From positions 62,001 through 126,000 of the forward strand of contig UBZP01000014.1 in assembly GCA_900469965.1 (NCBI GenBank): a DNA stretch of 64,000 nucleotides. Reading direction: 5' to 3'. Below the pieces are notes generated by a model. That model ran no database searches and was not told the DNA's origin. It was given only the letters and a program-made list of their open reading frames with translations. A program made the translations under genes and the position numbers. Of the stretch, positions 7,422 to 14,731 are shown piece by piece. Every line of letters begins with the position of its first letter. Positions within the stretch are counted from its first letter, which is position 1. Origin of the DNA: Hyphomicrobiales bacterium. GTDB lineage: Bacteria > Pseudomonadota > Alphaproteobacteria > Rhizobiales > Rhizobiaceae.

Positions 7422-8072
7422 ATGAGTGGACCCGAAACACATGCGATCACCGGAAGAGCCACGCTCACTCAAATCGACAACTTGAGCTTCCTGCTACCCC
7501 GGATGATCAAGCTCTCGGTCCTATTGGAGTTGGTGCAGTTTGGTTTTTGTCTGTTTTACTATTCTGCCAGTGGCATTGCGCCAATTTGGAGCGATCCGGG
7601 ACAAGCAATTTACAGGACATTTCGCAGCGGGGGATGGCAGATGTTGCAAATGCCGATCATTGCCGCCTCACTGATGCTGCTATTTGGCGCTCTGCCGTTC
7701 ATCCGGCTTCCCGCACAGAACAAGATACTCTCCTACGTGGTGGATCAGACTGGAATGACGATATCGGATGCGGCCGGCGTGTCACTTCAAACACCCTGGT
7801 CTGCCGTGAAGCGGGCGAGAAGAACCCGGCGGCACCTGGTCATGAAAATGCAGGCCGGCGGCGAGCGTTTCGCACCGTGGCGCGCTTTTTCTCCAGCAGA
7901 CGCCGAAAGGCTGTGGAACCTGGTCCAGTTGAAAACACGAAACCGTCAGCGGCCAACCCGTGGGCAGTCCCCTGGAAGCAACCTGCCACGCGCGACGTCT
8001 GCGGATCGAGCCATCCCGGCGTGGCCGCCGTCCGGCTGCGCCTTCGCGAATGTTCCACTTCTAACGCGATAG
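7422..8072 (+). CDS. YcxB-like membrane protein
   Basis: A 216-residue protein with lower GC than its neighbours. Two hydrophobic segments (about residues 28-50 and 70-92) form a transmembrane hairpin. They are followed by a cytoplasmic stretch containing VVDQTGMTISDAAGVSLQTPW and RFAPWRAFSPADAERLW, the pattern of YcxB-type C-terminal domains (a PH-like fold of unknown function). About 50 poorly ordered residues extend past the usual end. ATG 7422 is taken as start because AGGTGG precedes it; a GTG at 7413 is possible. It is monocistronic, and the first 200 bases upstream hold nothing else I recognise. Confidence 0.6.
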   Translation: MSGPETHAITGRATLTQIDNLSFLLPRMIKLSVLLELVQFGFCLFYYSASGIAPIWSDPGQAIYRTFRSGGWQMLQMPIIAASLMLLFGALPFIRLPAQNKILSYVVDQTGMTISDAAGVSLQTPWSAVKRARRTRRHLVMKMQAGGERFAPWRAFSPADAERLWNLVQLKTRNRQRPTRGQSPGSNLPRATSADRAIPAWPPSGCAFANVPLLTR

Positions 8073-8127
8073 TTGGTTGTCCTGCGCCCTCCGGAGGAGC
8101 AAGCTCCGTCGTTTGGAGGATAGGGCT

Positions 8128-8385
8128 ATGGTTGATTTCGCAAACGCTGGATGTACCGGCCCCGGCGAGGCTGCGCGGCTTCGGGAGCTCTTCGATACGG
8201 TCTGCGAGCAGGAGCACATCGCGCACCGGTCGGCGGCGGCCGACGAGGTCGCACGGCGCATGATGATTCTCTATCGCGCCGGGGTGAGGGACAGGACCGT
8301 GTATCTGGAAATCGTCCGCCCGGCGAAGCACCGGGCGAATGGGGAGAAACCGGACAACTGCGTCAGAGGCAGCGTACCCCATTGA
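8128..8385 (+). CDS. Small conserved hypothetical protein (RSAAADE family)
   Basis: An 85-residue soluble protein of unknown function. Residues about 10-55 (GPGEAARLRELFDTVCEQ, then HRSAAADEVARRMMILYRAG) match a second small protein at 12118-12342 in the same order, so the two are paralogues. The shared core is predicted helical, with a conserved Cys and an RSAAADE block. The start is fixed by GGAGGA eight bases before the ATG. The C-terminal 25 residues are not shared. I know this type only as uncharacterised rhizobial proteins. Confidence 0.7.
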   Translation: MVDFANAGCTGPGEAARLRELFDTVCEQEHIAHRSAAADEVARRMMILYRAGVRDRTVYLEIVRPAKHRANGEKPDNCVRGSVPH

Positions 8386-8583
8386 CGGGGCGGTGATCGC
8401 CGGCTGCGGACCGCAACCTGCCGGTCGCATGAACGACCGCGAGACCGAAGCTTGCCAAGCCTGATCTCCAGGCCGCGGCGAGCGCAGCCTGGAGGAGTGG
8501 TGGTGCGGATTTGCCCCGGTCGGCCGGCGCGCAGCCTACTGGGACGCGGCGTCCTTCACGAGGAACCTGCGACCGGGCGTGGC

Positions 8584-9054
8584 TCAGTGATTGATCTTCG
8601 AGACGGCCAGGTTCGTCAGCACGTTGTTTGCCGCCTTCTCCTGATCGAGGATCTCGCTCAGCAGCACGTGCGCCTCCTCGTTTCCGAGAACCTTGGCCCA
8701 CTCCCGCAGCGAGCCGTAGCGGGCAATCTCGTAGTGCTCGACCGCCTGGCAGGCGGCAAGGACGCCGGCATCGAGCGCAACGCCCTTGCCCTCGTCGATG
8801 ATGCCGTCGGCCTCCTTCAAAAGGCCCTCGGCGGCATCGCACTTTTCGCCGGCCGGCTTGACGTTGATCGTCTTGAAGACCTTCTTCAGCGTTTCGATCT
8901 GCCCCTTCGTCTCGTCCAGGTGGGCGTCGAGCGCCTTTTTCAGCTCCGCGCTCTTTACGGCCTTGGAGACCTTGGGAAGCGACTTCGCGATTTCGTTCTC
9001 CGCGAAGTAGATGTCCTTCAGGGTGTGTTCGAACAGTTCGGACAGTGACTGCAT
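8584..9054 (-). CDS. DUF892 / YciE-YciF-type ferritin-like stress protein
   Basis: A 156-residue all-helical protein with the DUF892 signature: LSELFEHTLKDIYFAENEI at the N-terminus, and an AVEHYEIARYGSL helix near residue 105 carrying the Glu/His residues of a di-iron ferritin-like site. Family members are general stress proteins thought to bind metal. A GGGAGG ribosome site precedes the ATG. A perfect EcfG-type promoter (9087-9111) lies 33 bases upstream of the start, so it probably belongs to the general stress regulon, as does the next gene upstream. Confidence 0.9.
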   Translation of the reverse strand: MQSLSELFEHTLKDIYFAENEIAKSLPKVSKAVKSAELKKALDAHLDETKGQIETLKKVFKTINVKPAGEKCDAAEGLLKEADGIIDEGKGVALDAGVLAACQAVEHYEIARYGSLREWAKVLGNEEAHVLLSEILDQEKAANNVLTNLAVSKINH

Positions 9055-9086
9055 CTTATCCTCCCGATGGGTTGTGGCGCTGCTTC

Positions 9087-9111
9087 AACGATCTGCGGCA
9101 GAGATCGTTCC
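9087..9111 (-). promoter_or_regulatory. EcfG-type general stress promoter of the DUF892 gene
   Basis: On the minus strand it reads GGAAC-N16-CGTT, an exact match to the alphaproteobacterial EcfG sigma-factor consensus, located 33 bases before the start codon. Confidence 0.8.
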
Positions 9112-9142
9112 GGACCGCGTGCGCGAAGTCTTGCCCGACGTG

Positions 9143-9583
9143 CTAGCGGGCGATCTCGATCGTGCCGTTCGCATTGCCGTCCCAGTAGTCGACCCTGCTC
9201 CCGACCACCTTGATCAGGATGAGCCCCTCGGTTTCGATCCCGTCCGGGAACCACCGGTCGAGACCGTCGACCCAATGCTGCTGGAACTCGGTCTTGTCCT
9301 TGCTCAGCACCGCATCGCCCTGGACGGCGACGAAGATCCCGGGCTTTCCGAAAAGGGAAGGGGCCCCGCTGAAGGTGAGCGAGACGCCCGGCGCCTGCCG
9401 GATATCGGCGACCTTCCGCGTGTCCTCGTAGGAAAAGAAATAGCAGTCGCCATCAAACGCGACGTCGCCGTTGTTGCTCATCGGGCGGGCGGAAATCCGG
9501 CCGCTCTCGCTCCGTGTGGACAGCATCCCGAAATCGATGGCCTTCATTTCCCTTGCGATGTCCTGCAGCGTCAGATCCGTCAT
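9143..9583 (-). CDS. General stress protein 26-like FMN-binding split-barrel protein
   Basis: A 146-residue member of the pyridoxamine-5-phosphate-oxidase-like split barrel group. Features seen are IDFGMLSTRSESGRISARPM near residues 16-35, the CYFFSYEDTRKVADI strand-helix, and WFPDGIETEGLILIKV towards the C-terminus, all typical of general stress protein 26. These bind flavin; the physiological substrate is unknown. GGGAGG precedes the ATG. A perfect EcfG promoter lies at 9642-9666, 59 bases upstream. It is followed by the DUF892 gene, which has its own EcfG promoter, so the two are coregulated but separately started. Confidence 0.88.
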   Translation of the reverse strand: MTDLTLQDIAREMKAIDFGMLSTRSESGRISARPMSNNGDVAFDGDCYFFSYEDTRKVADIRQAPGVSLTFSGAPSLFGKPGIFVAVQGDAVLSKDKTEFQQHWVDGLDRWFPDGIETEGLILIKVVGSRVDYWDGNANGTIEIAR

Positions 9584-9641
9584 CGAAACCTCCCGAATTG
9601 GCCTCGCCTGATCGCGAGCGCATCCTCTTTCGGCGAAGTAA

Positions 9642-9666
9642 ACGCGCCTTGCGCCACGACGTTCCG
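9642..9666 (-). promoter_or_regulatory. EcfG-type general stress promoter of the GSP26-like gene
   Basis: The minus strand reads GGAAC-N16-CGTT with the same 16-base spacer as the site at 9087-9111, 59 bases before the start codon. Confidence 0.8.
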
Positions 9667-10014
9667 CAACGTGCAGCAGGTGTTGCCGGGGCGCGCGCCG
9701 AAAAGGCGTGTGCGCCCACTGGTCAGACCAAGGACGTCATACGCCCGCGCGCCGAGGGCGGTTGGGAATCAGTGGACGCAACGCTCGCCAATCCATCGAT
9801 CGGCGCGCTCGCCCAAAAGCTCGCCTACCACTTCTCGTTTGAGAAAGAAGCGGGATCAAAATGTTGCGGAAACTTTGCGGGAGCACGCCGGAAACCAAGG
9901 TTTGTTCGCGTCTGTTCCCGTATGGGGGAGGCATAGGATGGCGCGGGAAAATTCTGGCGAGTACCGCAAAAAAGCCTTGCAATCACAGCAGTCGCCGCAT
10001 ACTGAAACCGCGAC
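9667..10014. other. Gene-free stretch before tRNA-Ser
   Basis: About 350 bases between the EcfG promoter and the tRNA. No reading frame here has a ribosome site or recognisable protein. TTGCAA at 9977-9982 followed by an AT-containing CATACT could be the tRNA promoter, but the spacing is not convincing. Confidence 0.4.
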
Positions 10015-10104
10015 GGAGAGGTGGCCGAGTGGTCGAAGGCGCTCCCCTGCTAAGGGAGTATACCGGAAACGGTATCGAGGGTTCGAATCCCTTCTTCTCC
10101 GCCA
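10015..10104 (+). tRNA. tRNA-Ser (anticodon GCU)
   Basis: A 90-base class II tRNA. The acceptor stem GGAGAGG pairs with CTTCTCC (10094-10100), followed by discriminator G and an encoded CCA. The anticodon stem CTCCC/GGGAG encloses loop CTGCTAA with anticodon GCT at 10049-10051, reading AGC/AGU serine codons. The long variable arm (TACCGGAAACGGTA) and T-loop TTCGAAT are standard for tRNA-Ser. A lower-GC gene follows, so this tRNA may have been an integration site. Confidence 0.97.
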
Positions 10105-10156
10105 TCTACCCTTAGAGCCCTTGATATTCCAGCAACCCCTTGCAAATCAGGCGTCT

Positions 10157-10192
10157 CTGCTACAAACCTTGCTAAAAAATCTGCCACAAAAC
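10157..10192 (+). repeat. Three imperfect 12-base direct repeats downstream of tRNA-Ser
   Basis: CTGCTACAAACC, TTGCTAAAAAAT and CTGCCACAAAAC follow one another at an exact 12-base period, 53 bases after the tRNA. Short spaced repeats of this kind occur as arm sites beside integrase genes, but no integrase remains. A 28-codon frame at 10207-10293 follows and runs into the terminator; I do not call it a gene. Confidence 0.45.
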
Positions 10193-10291
10193 GGGTTTCG
10201 CAAGGTATGAAAAAGCTCGGCAAGAACCTTCATCTGGAGCTATCGGCGCAAATAGAAGCGCCATCGATAGCGATCCTCCCACCTAATGAGT

Positions 10292-10320
10292 AGCCCGCCG
10301 CTGAAGATCGGCGGGCTTTC
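10292..10320 (+). terminator. Intrinsic terminator downstream of tRNA-Ser
   Basis: AGCCCGCCG/CGGCGGGCT, a 9-bp GC-rich stem with an 8-base loop followed by TTTC. It could end the tRNA transcript or a lost gene. Confidence 0.7.
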
Positions 10321-10408
10321 GCATTCTGGGGAAAACCTTCGGCGGTTACGCGCTATCGTTGGTTAGTCGTGTATTGTTTCAATCGCTTGTCAGCATCGGA
10401 ACGTAAAA

Positions 10409-11383
10409 ATGGATAATCCGTTTGTTCTTCGAGATATCTTTGCTCCACATGAGGCGCGTAGGAGGGACGCGCTCATAAAGAATGGCAAGAAGCTTGTTCA
10501 CTACACATCTGCAGATGCCGCCATCTCGATAATTCGCCACAGTCGCATTTGGATGCGCAATGTTCGCTGCATGAATGACTTCATGGAAGTCGAGCACGGA
10601 ATTCAACTGATGCAGGCATCTATTGCGCCGCCGGTGGACACCGAGGCCGAGAAGGGGCTCCGTGCGTTGATTACGGTCCTTGATTCCATCTTCCCCGGCA
10701 TATCCGACGAAGCGGTAAAACTCTTTGATGGCTGGCTCTTTGAACTTCGGCACAAGACATATGTCACATGCCTGTCGGAACATGAGCCAAACGAAGAAGT
10801 CTATGGACGACTGTCGATGTGGAGGTCCTACACTGCCAATCAAGTCGGGGTTGCGCTAATAATTAATCCAATGCCTCTATACAGCCTTAGTCAAACGTTT
10901 GGCGCATTCAGTAGCCCGGTTCATTATTTCGGGGACCGTGAATTTGGAGAAATGTTCATGGAGGTGGCGCAAAATGTAGGAGCCAATAAAAGCCTTCTGT
11001 CGACAATGGAGAGAAGCGAAATAATTGGATATTTCTTCACGTTGCTTCGCGCGACAGCCATGTGCACGAAGCACCCCGGATTTGTTGAGGAAAAGGAGTG
11101 GCGAATAATGCACACTCAGGGCCTCGATGACCCGGGCGCTCTAGAACTAGATGTTCAAACCATCGGTGGGATCCCCCAGCCGGTCTACAAAATTCCACTT
11201 CATGACCACGAACCGTCCGGCATGAAAGGAATTTCAATTCCGCATTTTCTAGAGCACGTCATTGTCGGGCCGACGCAATTTCCCGTTGCGGTGTGGGATG
11301 CCCTCGCAATTGAGCTTGAGAAGGCTGGCGTCCCGAACGCACAAAGCCGGGTTTCCTATTCAAGTATCCCGTTGCGAACCTAA
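10409..11383 (+). CDS. DUF2971 domain protein
   Basis: A 324-residue soluble protein. The N-terminal part shows the DUF2971 pattern: LVHYTSADAAISIIRHSRIW near residues 30-50, then RCMNDFMEVEHG, then YVTCLSEHEPNEEVYGRLSM and a conserved WRSY. The family has no settled function; members are patchily distributed and I recall them near mobile elements and defence genes. GC is clearly lower than the surrounding core and codon use is less biased, pointing to acquisition. It lies directly downstream of tRNA-Ser with no partner gene. The start ATG at 10409 lacks a strong ribosome site, so the exact start is less certain. Confidence 0.8.
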   Translation: MDNPFVLRDIFAPHEARRRDALIKNGKKLVHYTSADAAISIIRHSRIWMRNVRCMNDFMEVEHGIQLMQASIAPPVDTEAEKGLRALITVLDSIFPGISDEAVKLFDGWLFELRHKTYVTCLSEHEPNEEVYGRLSMWRSYTANQVGVALIINPMPLYSLSQTFGAFSSPVHYFGDREFGEMFMEVAQNVGANKSLLSTMERSEIIGYFFTLLRATAMCTKHPGFVEEKEWRIMHTQGLDDPGALELDVQTIGGIPQPVYKIPLHDHEPSGMKGISIPHFLEHVIVGPTQFPVAVWDALAIELEKAGVPNAQSRVSYSSIPLRT

Positions 11384-11664
11384 TGATTGATGCTCACCGT
11401 TAGTGCGTCCGGTAGCATTGCGACGCTAGGCATCGCATCACGATTTGGTTGCATCTGCTAACGAATCCCGGCCGCAAGAAACATGGCGTCATATCTATCA
11501 ACGATGCCTTACACTCACGACGGAATACGCGAGGCCGTGCCGATCGGCCATCGATATTTCCTAAGATCCGGGGCAGTATGGCTCGGAGTTCTCTTCCCGC
11601 TGCTCCCGACGCGCGCTCGCGCCTTCCGGGCGGGCGACGGCATGTGATGCGGAGCGACGGACCG

Positions 11665-11940
11665 ATGAGCAAGCGAGAGCCGAGAATCCTCAGATCTGCA
11701 CTGTCCCGCAAGTTCACGTCCGACGGCATGACGATCGACGTCGAGATCTACCAGCTCGAGGGCGCGGCCGGGTGGGTGCTGGAACTGGCGGAGCCCGACG
11801 GCAGCTCGACCGTCTGGGAGGAACTCTTCCCGACCGACCAGGCGGCATGGGAGGAATTCGAGCATGGCGTGCGGGAGATCGGGCTGATCGCGCTGCTTGA
11901 TGCCGGCGAGGCCGAGGACGCCCCGCCGACGCTGCACTGA
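11665..11940 (+). CDS. Small acidic hypothetical protein
   Basis: A 91-residue cytoplasmic protein with no domain I recognise. It opens with a basic stretch (SKREPRILRSALSRKF) and continues as an acidic two-strand plus helix segment (VEIYQLEGAAGWVLELAEPD, then AAWEEFEHGVREIG). Codon use is strongly GC3-biased like core genes, which supports its being real. ATG 11665 has a GCGGAG site ten bases upstream; an in-frame ATG at 11647 would add six residues. It sits in an accessory zone with no operon partner. Confidence 0.6.
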   Translation: MSKREPRILRSALSRKFTSDGMTIDVEIYQLEGAAGWVLELAEPDGSSTVWEELFPTDQAAWEEFEHGVREIGLIALLDAGEAEDAPPTLH

Positions 11941-12117
11941 CGGGCGGGTTGCCGCCGGCGCCGGATCGCGGCGTTGCATGCCTGCGCCGGGTCCCCCATC
12001 GAGGACGAGCCCCGCTCGCGGCCGGATCGACGGAAACCCCGGATGTGTTACACTTCATGATTGCTTGTACCGCCCGGGAGGAGGGCGCACTCTTTTCCAC
12101 CAAAAAGGGAGGTGTCG

Positions 12118-12342
12118 ATGATTACGCGCTTTATCCGAGCCGACGATTTCGTCGGGCCGGGTGATCTCGCTATGCTGCAGCGGGTCTTTGACGATCTCTG
12201 CAAGGAATGCCTGCTCTCGCAGAGGTCCGCCGCCGCCGACGAACTCGCCAAGCAGGTCATCCAGCTCTACAAGGCCGGCGCTCGCGAACCCGAGAAGCTC
12301 ATGTCCATGGCCGGCAACCGCCTGCGGCGCCCGACAGGCTGA
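12118..12342 (+). CDS. Small conserved hypothetical protein (RSAAADE family, paralogue)
   Basis: A 74-residue helical protein of unknown function, paralogous to the one at 8128-8385: GPGDLAMLQRVFDDLCKE followed by SQRSAAADELAKQVIQLYKAG aligns without gaps with that protein. GGGAGG five bases before the ATG fixes the start. It is the shorter copy, ending soon after the shared core. No operon partner is evident. Confidence 0.75.
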   Translation: MITRFIRADDFVGPGDLAMLQRVFDDLCKECLLSQRSAAADELAKQVIQLYKAGAREPEKLMSMAGNRLRRPTG

Positions 12343-12415
12343 ACACAGGCGGATTGGAGCGGGCCGGCCCGGGCCGACCCAGCCTGCAAATATGCGATCG
12401 ATGTCGGGGCTGGCT

Positions 12416-12781
12416 TCAGGCGGGATCCGCAGCCGGCTTGGCGCGGCGCTTGGCCGATTGCTTTGTGGCTGACGGCTTGGCGGCGGGCTGCTTGGCTGCC
12501 GTTTTCTTGGCTGCAGGTTTTGAAACTGCCGATGTCTGCGCTTCCGGTTTTCCGGCAGCGGCTGCCTCGGCTTTCGATTTCGCGGCCGGGGATTTCCTGG
12601 TTGCCGGCTTGGTGGCGGATGCCTTCCGGGCGGCGGGCCTTGCGGCCGGCGCGGCGGTCTCGATTTCCGCCTCGGCCTGCCGCCAGTGGCGTTCGTCCTG
12701 GCCGTCCGGGCGCCCCTCCGTCTCCCAGATCGCATAGGCCTTCTTGCGGATCAGTTCCTGTCTGTCGCTGCCGTTCGTCAT
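12416..12781 (-). CDS. DUF2934 protein with histone-H1-like tail
   Basis: A 121-residue protein in two parts. Residues 5-37 (RQELIRKKAYAIWETEGRPD, then DERHWRQAEAE) are the short DUF2934 domain common in rhizobia. Residues 38-121 are a low-complexity Ala/Lys/Pro/Ser tail with PAAKKTAAKQPAAK-type repeats like histone H1 and the bacterial H1-like proteins, predicted disordered and strongly basic. It may bind nucleic acid, which is inference from composition. AGGAGA precedes the ATG at 12781; longer readings have no ribosome site. It stands alone in the accessory zone before ftsZ. Confidence 0.8.
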   Translation of the reverse strand: MTNGSDRQELIRKKAYAIWETEGRPDGQDERHWRQAEAEIETAAPAARPAARKASATKPATRKSPAAKSKAEAAAAGKPEAQTSAVSKPAAKKTAAKQPAAKPSATKQSAKRRAKPAADPA

Positions 12782-13012
12782 TCCCTGTCTCCTAGTTTCC
12801 CAAGACACCTCAAGAGCGCCGCCCTGCGACAATGTTCCATGCCGGGCGATCCGTCCACCATTTCGATGTCGCAGCCGCCCCGGCACCCGCAGGGGCTTCG
12901 TCGCCGGTCGGCGGCGGCGACGTTCACGAAACCGTTATCAGCGGTTGCGAAACAAATTCGCATGGCTCGCGCGTTACCTTATTCGGGTGGCTCGAAGGGG
13001 CAGGAGGTTGGA

Positions 13013-13183
13013 TTGGGCAAGAGCAGCAACGGTCCGGAAAAGGCGGTCACGGTCGTCAAGCAGAGCGGCAAGTGGATCGTGACGGTGCGTGTCGACGACA
13101 GCACCGTTCATTCGGCATTCGCGAGCGAGGACGAGGCGAGGCGATACGAGGCCTACCATCGCGACAGGCTGGGTCTCAAGTAG
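13013..13183 (+). CDS. Small hypothetical protein (56 aa)
   Basis: A short basic protein with alternating strand-forming residues (AVTVVKQSGKWIVTVRVDD) and a C-terminal helix (DEARRYEAYHRDRLGL), consistent with a small DUF2188-like or dsRBD-like alpha/beta fold, though I cannot assign it. The best start is TTG 13013 because AGGAGG lies five bases ahead; an in-frame ATG at 12962 without a ribosome site would add 17 residues. It is the last small gene before the FtsZ paralogue and has no clear partner. Confidence 0.55.
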   Translation: MGKSSNGPEKAVTVVKQSGKWIVTVRVDDSTVHSAFASEDEARRYEAYHRDRLGLK

Positions 13184-13486
13184 CCGCCGCGCCAGTGTTT
13201 CGCCCGGTCCCGGTTATCGCCGGCACAGGCATCGGGCTCAACTGCCGCTGCCGGCCGGGGGGGGGGGGCACTCTTGCGTTCAAAGGCCGGGACGGATTTC
13301 CGGTTGCCGGCAGAAAGTCACATTCTTCCGGTCTCATCGATTCGTGCGCGACTCGCTGGAGGGAACTGCCGGTTGCGTTCATTTGCGGCGGACATCTGCT
13401 ATCCGGTAGTCACGAACAGGGATGCGGTGATTCGCGATTGCCGGCAGGCTGAACGTGACGCCCCCGATGCTACGAGGAGACGAGAC
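13184..13486. other. Gene-free stretch upstream of the FtsZ paralogue, with a G12 tract
   Basis: No convincing gene. Positions 13257-13268 are twelve consecutive G residues, 219 bases before the start codon. The region must contain the ftsZ-paralogue promoter, but I cannot place its boxes. Confidence 0.5.
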
Positions 13487-14521
13487 ATGACGAATTCCCG
13501 GGCCCATGAGGTCGCGGAGATGCGGCCGAAGATCACCGTGATCGGCGTCGGCGGCGGCGGCGGCAATGCGGTCAACAACATGATCGCCGAAGACCTGCAG
13601 GGTGCCGACTTCGTCGTCGCCAACACCGACGCCCAGGCCTTGACCATGTCGAAGGCGACCAGGATCATCCAGCTCGGCTCCGACATCACCGGCGGCCTCG
13701 GCGCCGGCGCCCATCCGGAGATCGGCCGGGCCGCGGCCGAGGAATCGATCGACGAGATCATGGATCACCTGGCGGGCACCCACATGTGCTTCGTCACCGC
13801 CGGCATGGGCGGCGGCACCGGCACCGGCGCTGCGGCCGTCATCGCCCAAGCGGCGAAGAAGGCCGGCATCCTGACGGTCGGCGTCGTCACCAAGCCGTTC
13901 AGCTTCGAGGGCCGGCGCCGCATGCAGATGGCGGACGAAGGCATTGCCCGCCTGCGTGAGAGCGCCGATACCGTCATCGTCATCCCCAACCAGAACCTGT
14001 TCCGCGTCGCGACCGCCAACACCACCTTTGCCGATGCCTTCATCATGGCCGACCGGGTGCTCTATTCCGGCGTCAGCTGCATCACCGATCTGATCGTCAA
14101 GGAAGGCCTGATCAACCTCGATTTCGCCGACGTCCGGGCGGTGATGAAGGACATGGGCCGGGCGATGATGGGCACCGGCGAGGCGAGCGGCGAGGGCCGG
14201 GCGATGAAGGCGGCCGAGGCCGCGATCGCCAACCCGCTGCTCGACGAGGCCTCGATGAAGGGCGCCCAGGGCGTGCTCATCTCCATCTCCGGCGGCACCG
14301 ACATGACCCTGTTCGAGGTCGACGAGGCGGCCTCGCGCATCCGCGACGAGGTCCATCACGACGCCAACATCGTCGTCGGCGCGATCTTCGACCAGGATCT
14401 GGCCGGCACCTTCCGCGTCTCGGTGGTGGCGACCGGCCTCGGCGCCGGCGAGGCCGAGGAGGTCCAGCCGGGCACCGGCGCCGCCGCCGCACCCGGCATG
14501 GTGGTCAACTTCCAGCGCTGA
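13487..14521 (+). CDS. FtsZ paralogue lacking the C-terminal tail (FtsZ2-type)
   Basis: A 344-residue tubulin-fold GTPase. Seen are [18 protein letters not shown] at residues 14-31, the GTP-binding box GGGTGTGAA near 105-115, the T6/T7 region [12 protein letters not shown] and the catalytic T7 loop [12 protein letters not shown]. It therefore has the full GTPase and polymerising core. Right after the second domain it ends in a short Ala/Gly stretch and VVNFQR, so the flexible linker and the conserved C-terminal peptide that recruits FtsA, ZipA or MinC are absent. This matches the second, short FtsZ known in sinorhizobia. AGGAGA precedes the ATG. It is not in the dcw cluster; its neighbours are accessory genes, so it is unlikely to be the main division protein. 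Confidence 0.9.
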   Translation: MTNSRAHEVAEMRPKITVIGVGGGGGNAVNNMIAEDLQGADFVVANTDAQALTMSKATRIIQLGSDITGGLGAGAHPEIGRAAAEESIDEIMDHLAGTHMCFVTAGMGGGTGTGAAAVIAQAAKKAGILTVGVVTKPFSFEGRRRMQMADEGIARLRESADTVIVIPNQNLFRVATANTTFADAFIMADRVLYSGVSCITDLIVKEGLINLDFADVRAVMKDMGRAMMGTGEASGEGRAMKAAEAAIANPLLDEASMKGAQGVLISISGGTDMTLFEVDEAASRIRDEVHHDANIVVGAIFDQDLAGTFRVSVVATGLGAGEAEEVQPGTGAAAAPGMVVNFQR

Positions 14522-14731
14522 CGGACGCCGTCTGCAGACAGGGGCCCGGATCGGCCGGGCCTCGATTGCGTCGGCGATCGTGCCGACGCCGGCGCGCGGG
14601 TCTCGGTAGGTCCCCGTAAGGTTCCCCGGTCGCCGTGCCTTGCGGGAAACGGCGCCGCCGCCTCCGCCTCCACTGTGCGAGGCCTGATCCTGCGAGCCGC
14701 GCCTCTGCCCGGCTTTCACCCTTCGGGCGGT

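Noticed and set aside
10082-10104. Duplicate of the tRNA-Ser 3' end marking the other side of an island
   Set aside because: I looked for a second copy of the T-arm and acceptor sequence downstream and found none in the window.
10207-10293. 28-codon frame after tRNA-Ser, possible integrase N-terminus
   Set aside because: It is too short, has no ribosome site, ends in the terminator hairpin and shows no integrase motif.
13184-14531. FtsZ paralogue as a truncated pseudogene
   Set aside because: The frame ends cleanly after the second domain with normal codon use, and short FtsZ2 proteins are known in sinorhizobia.
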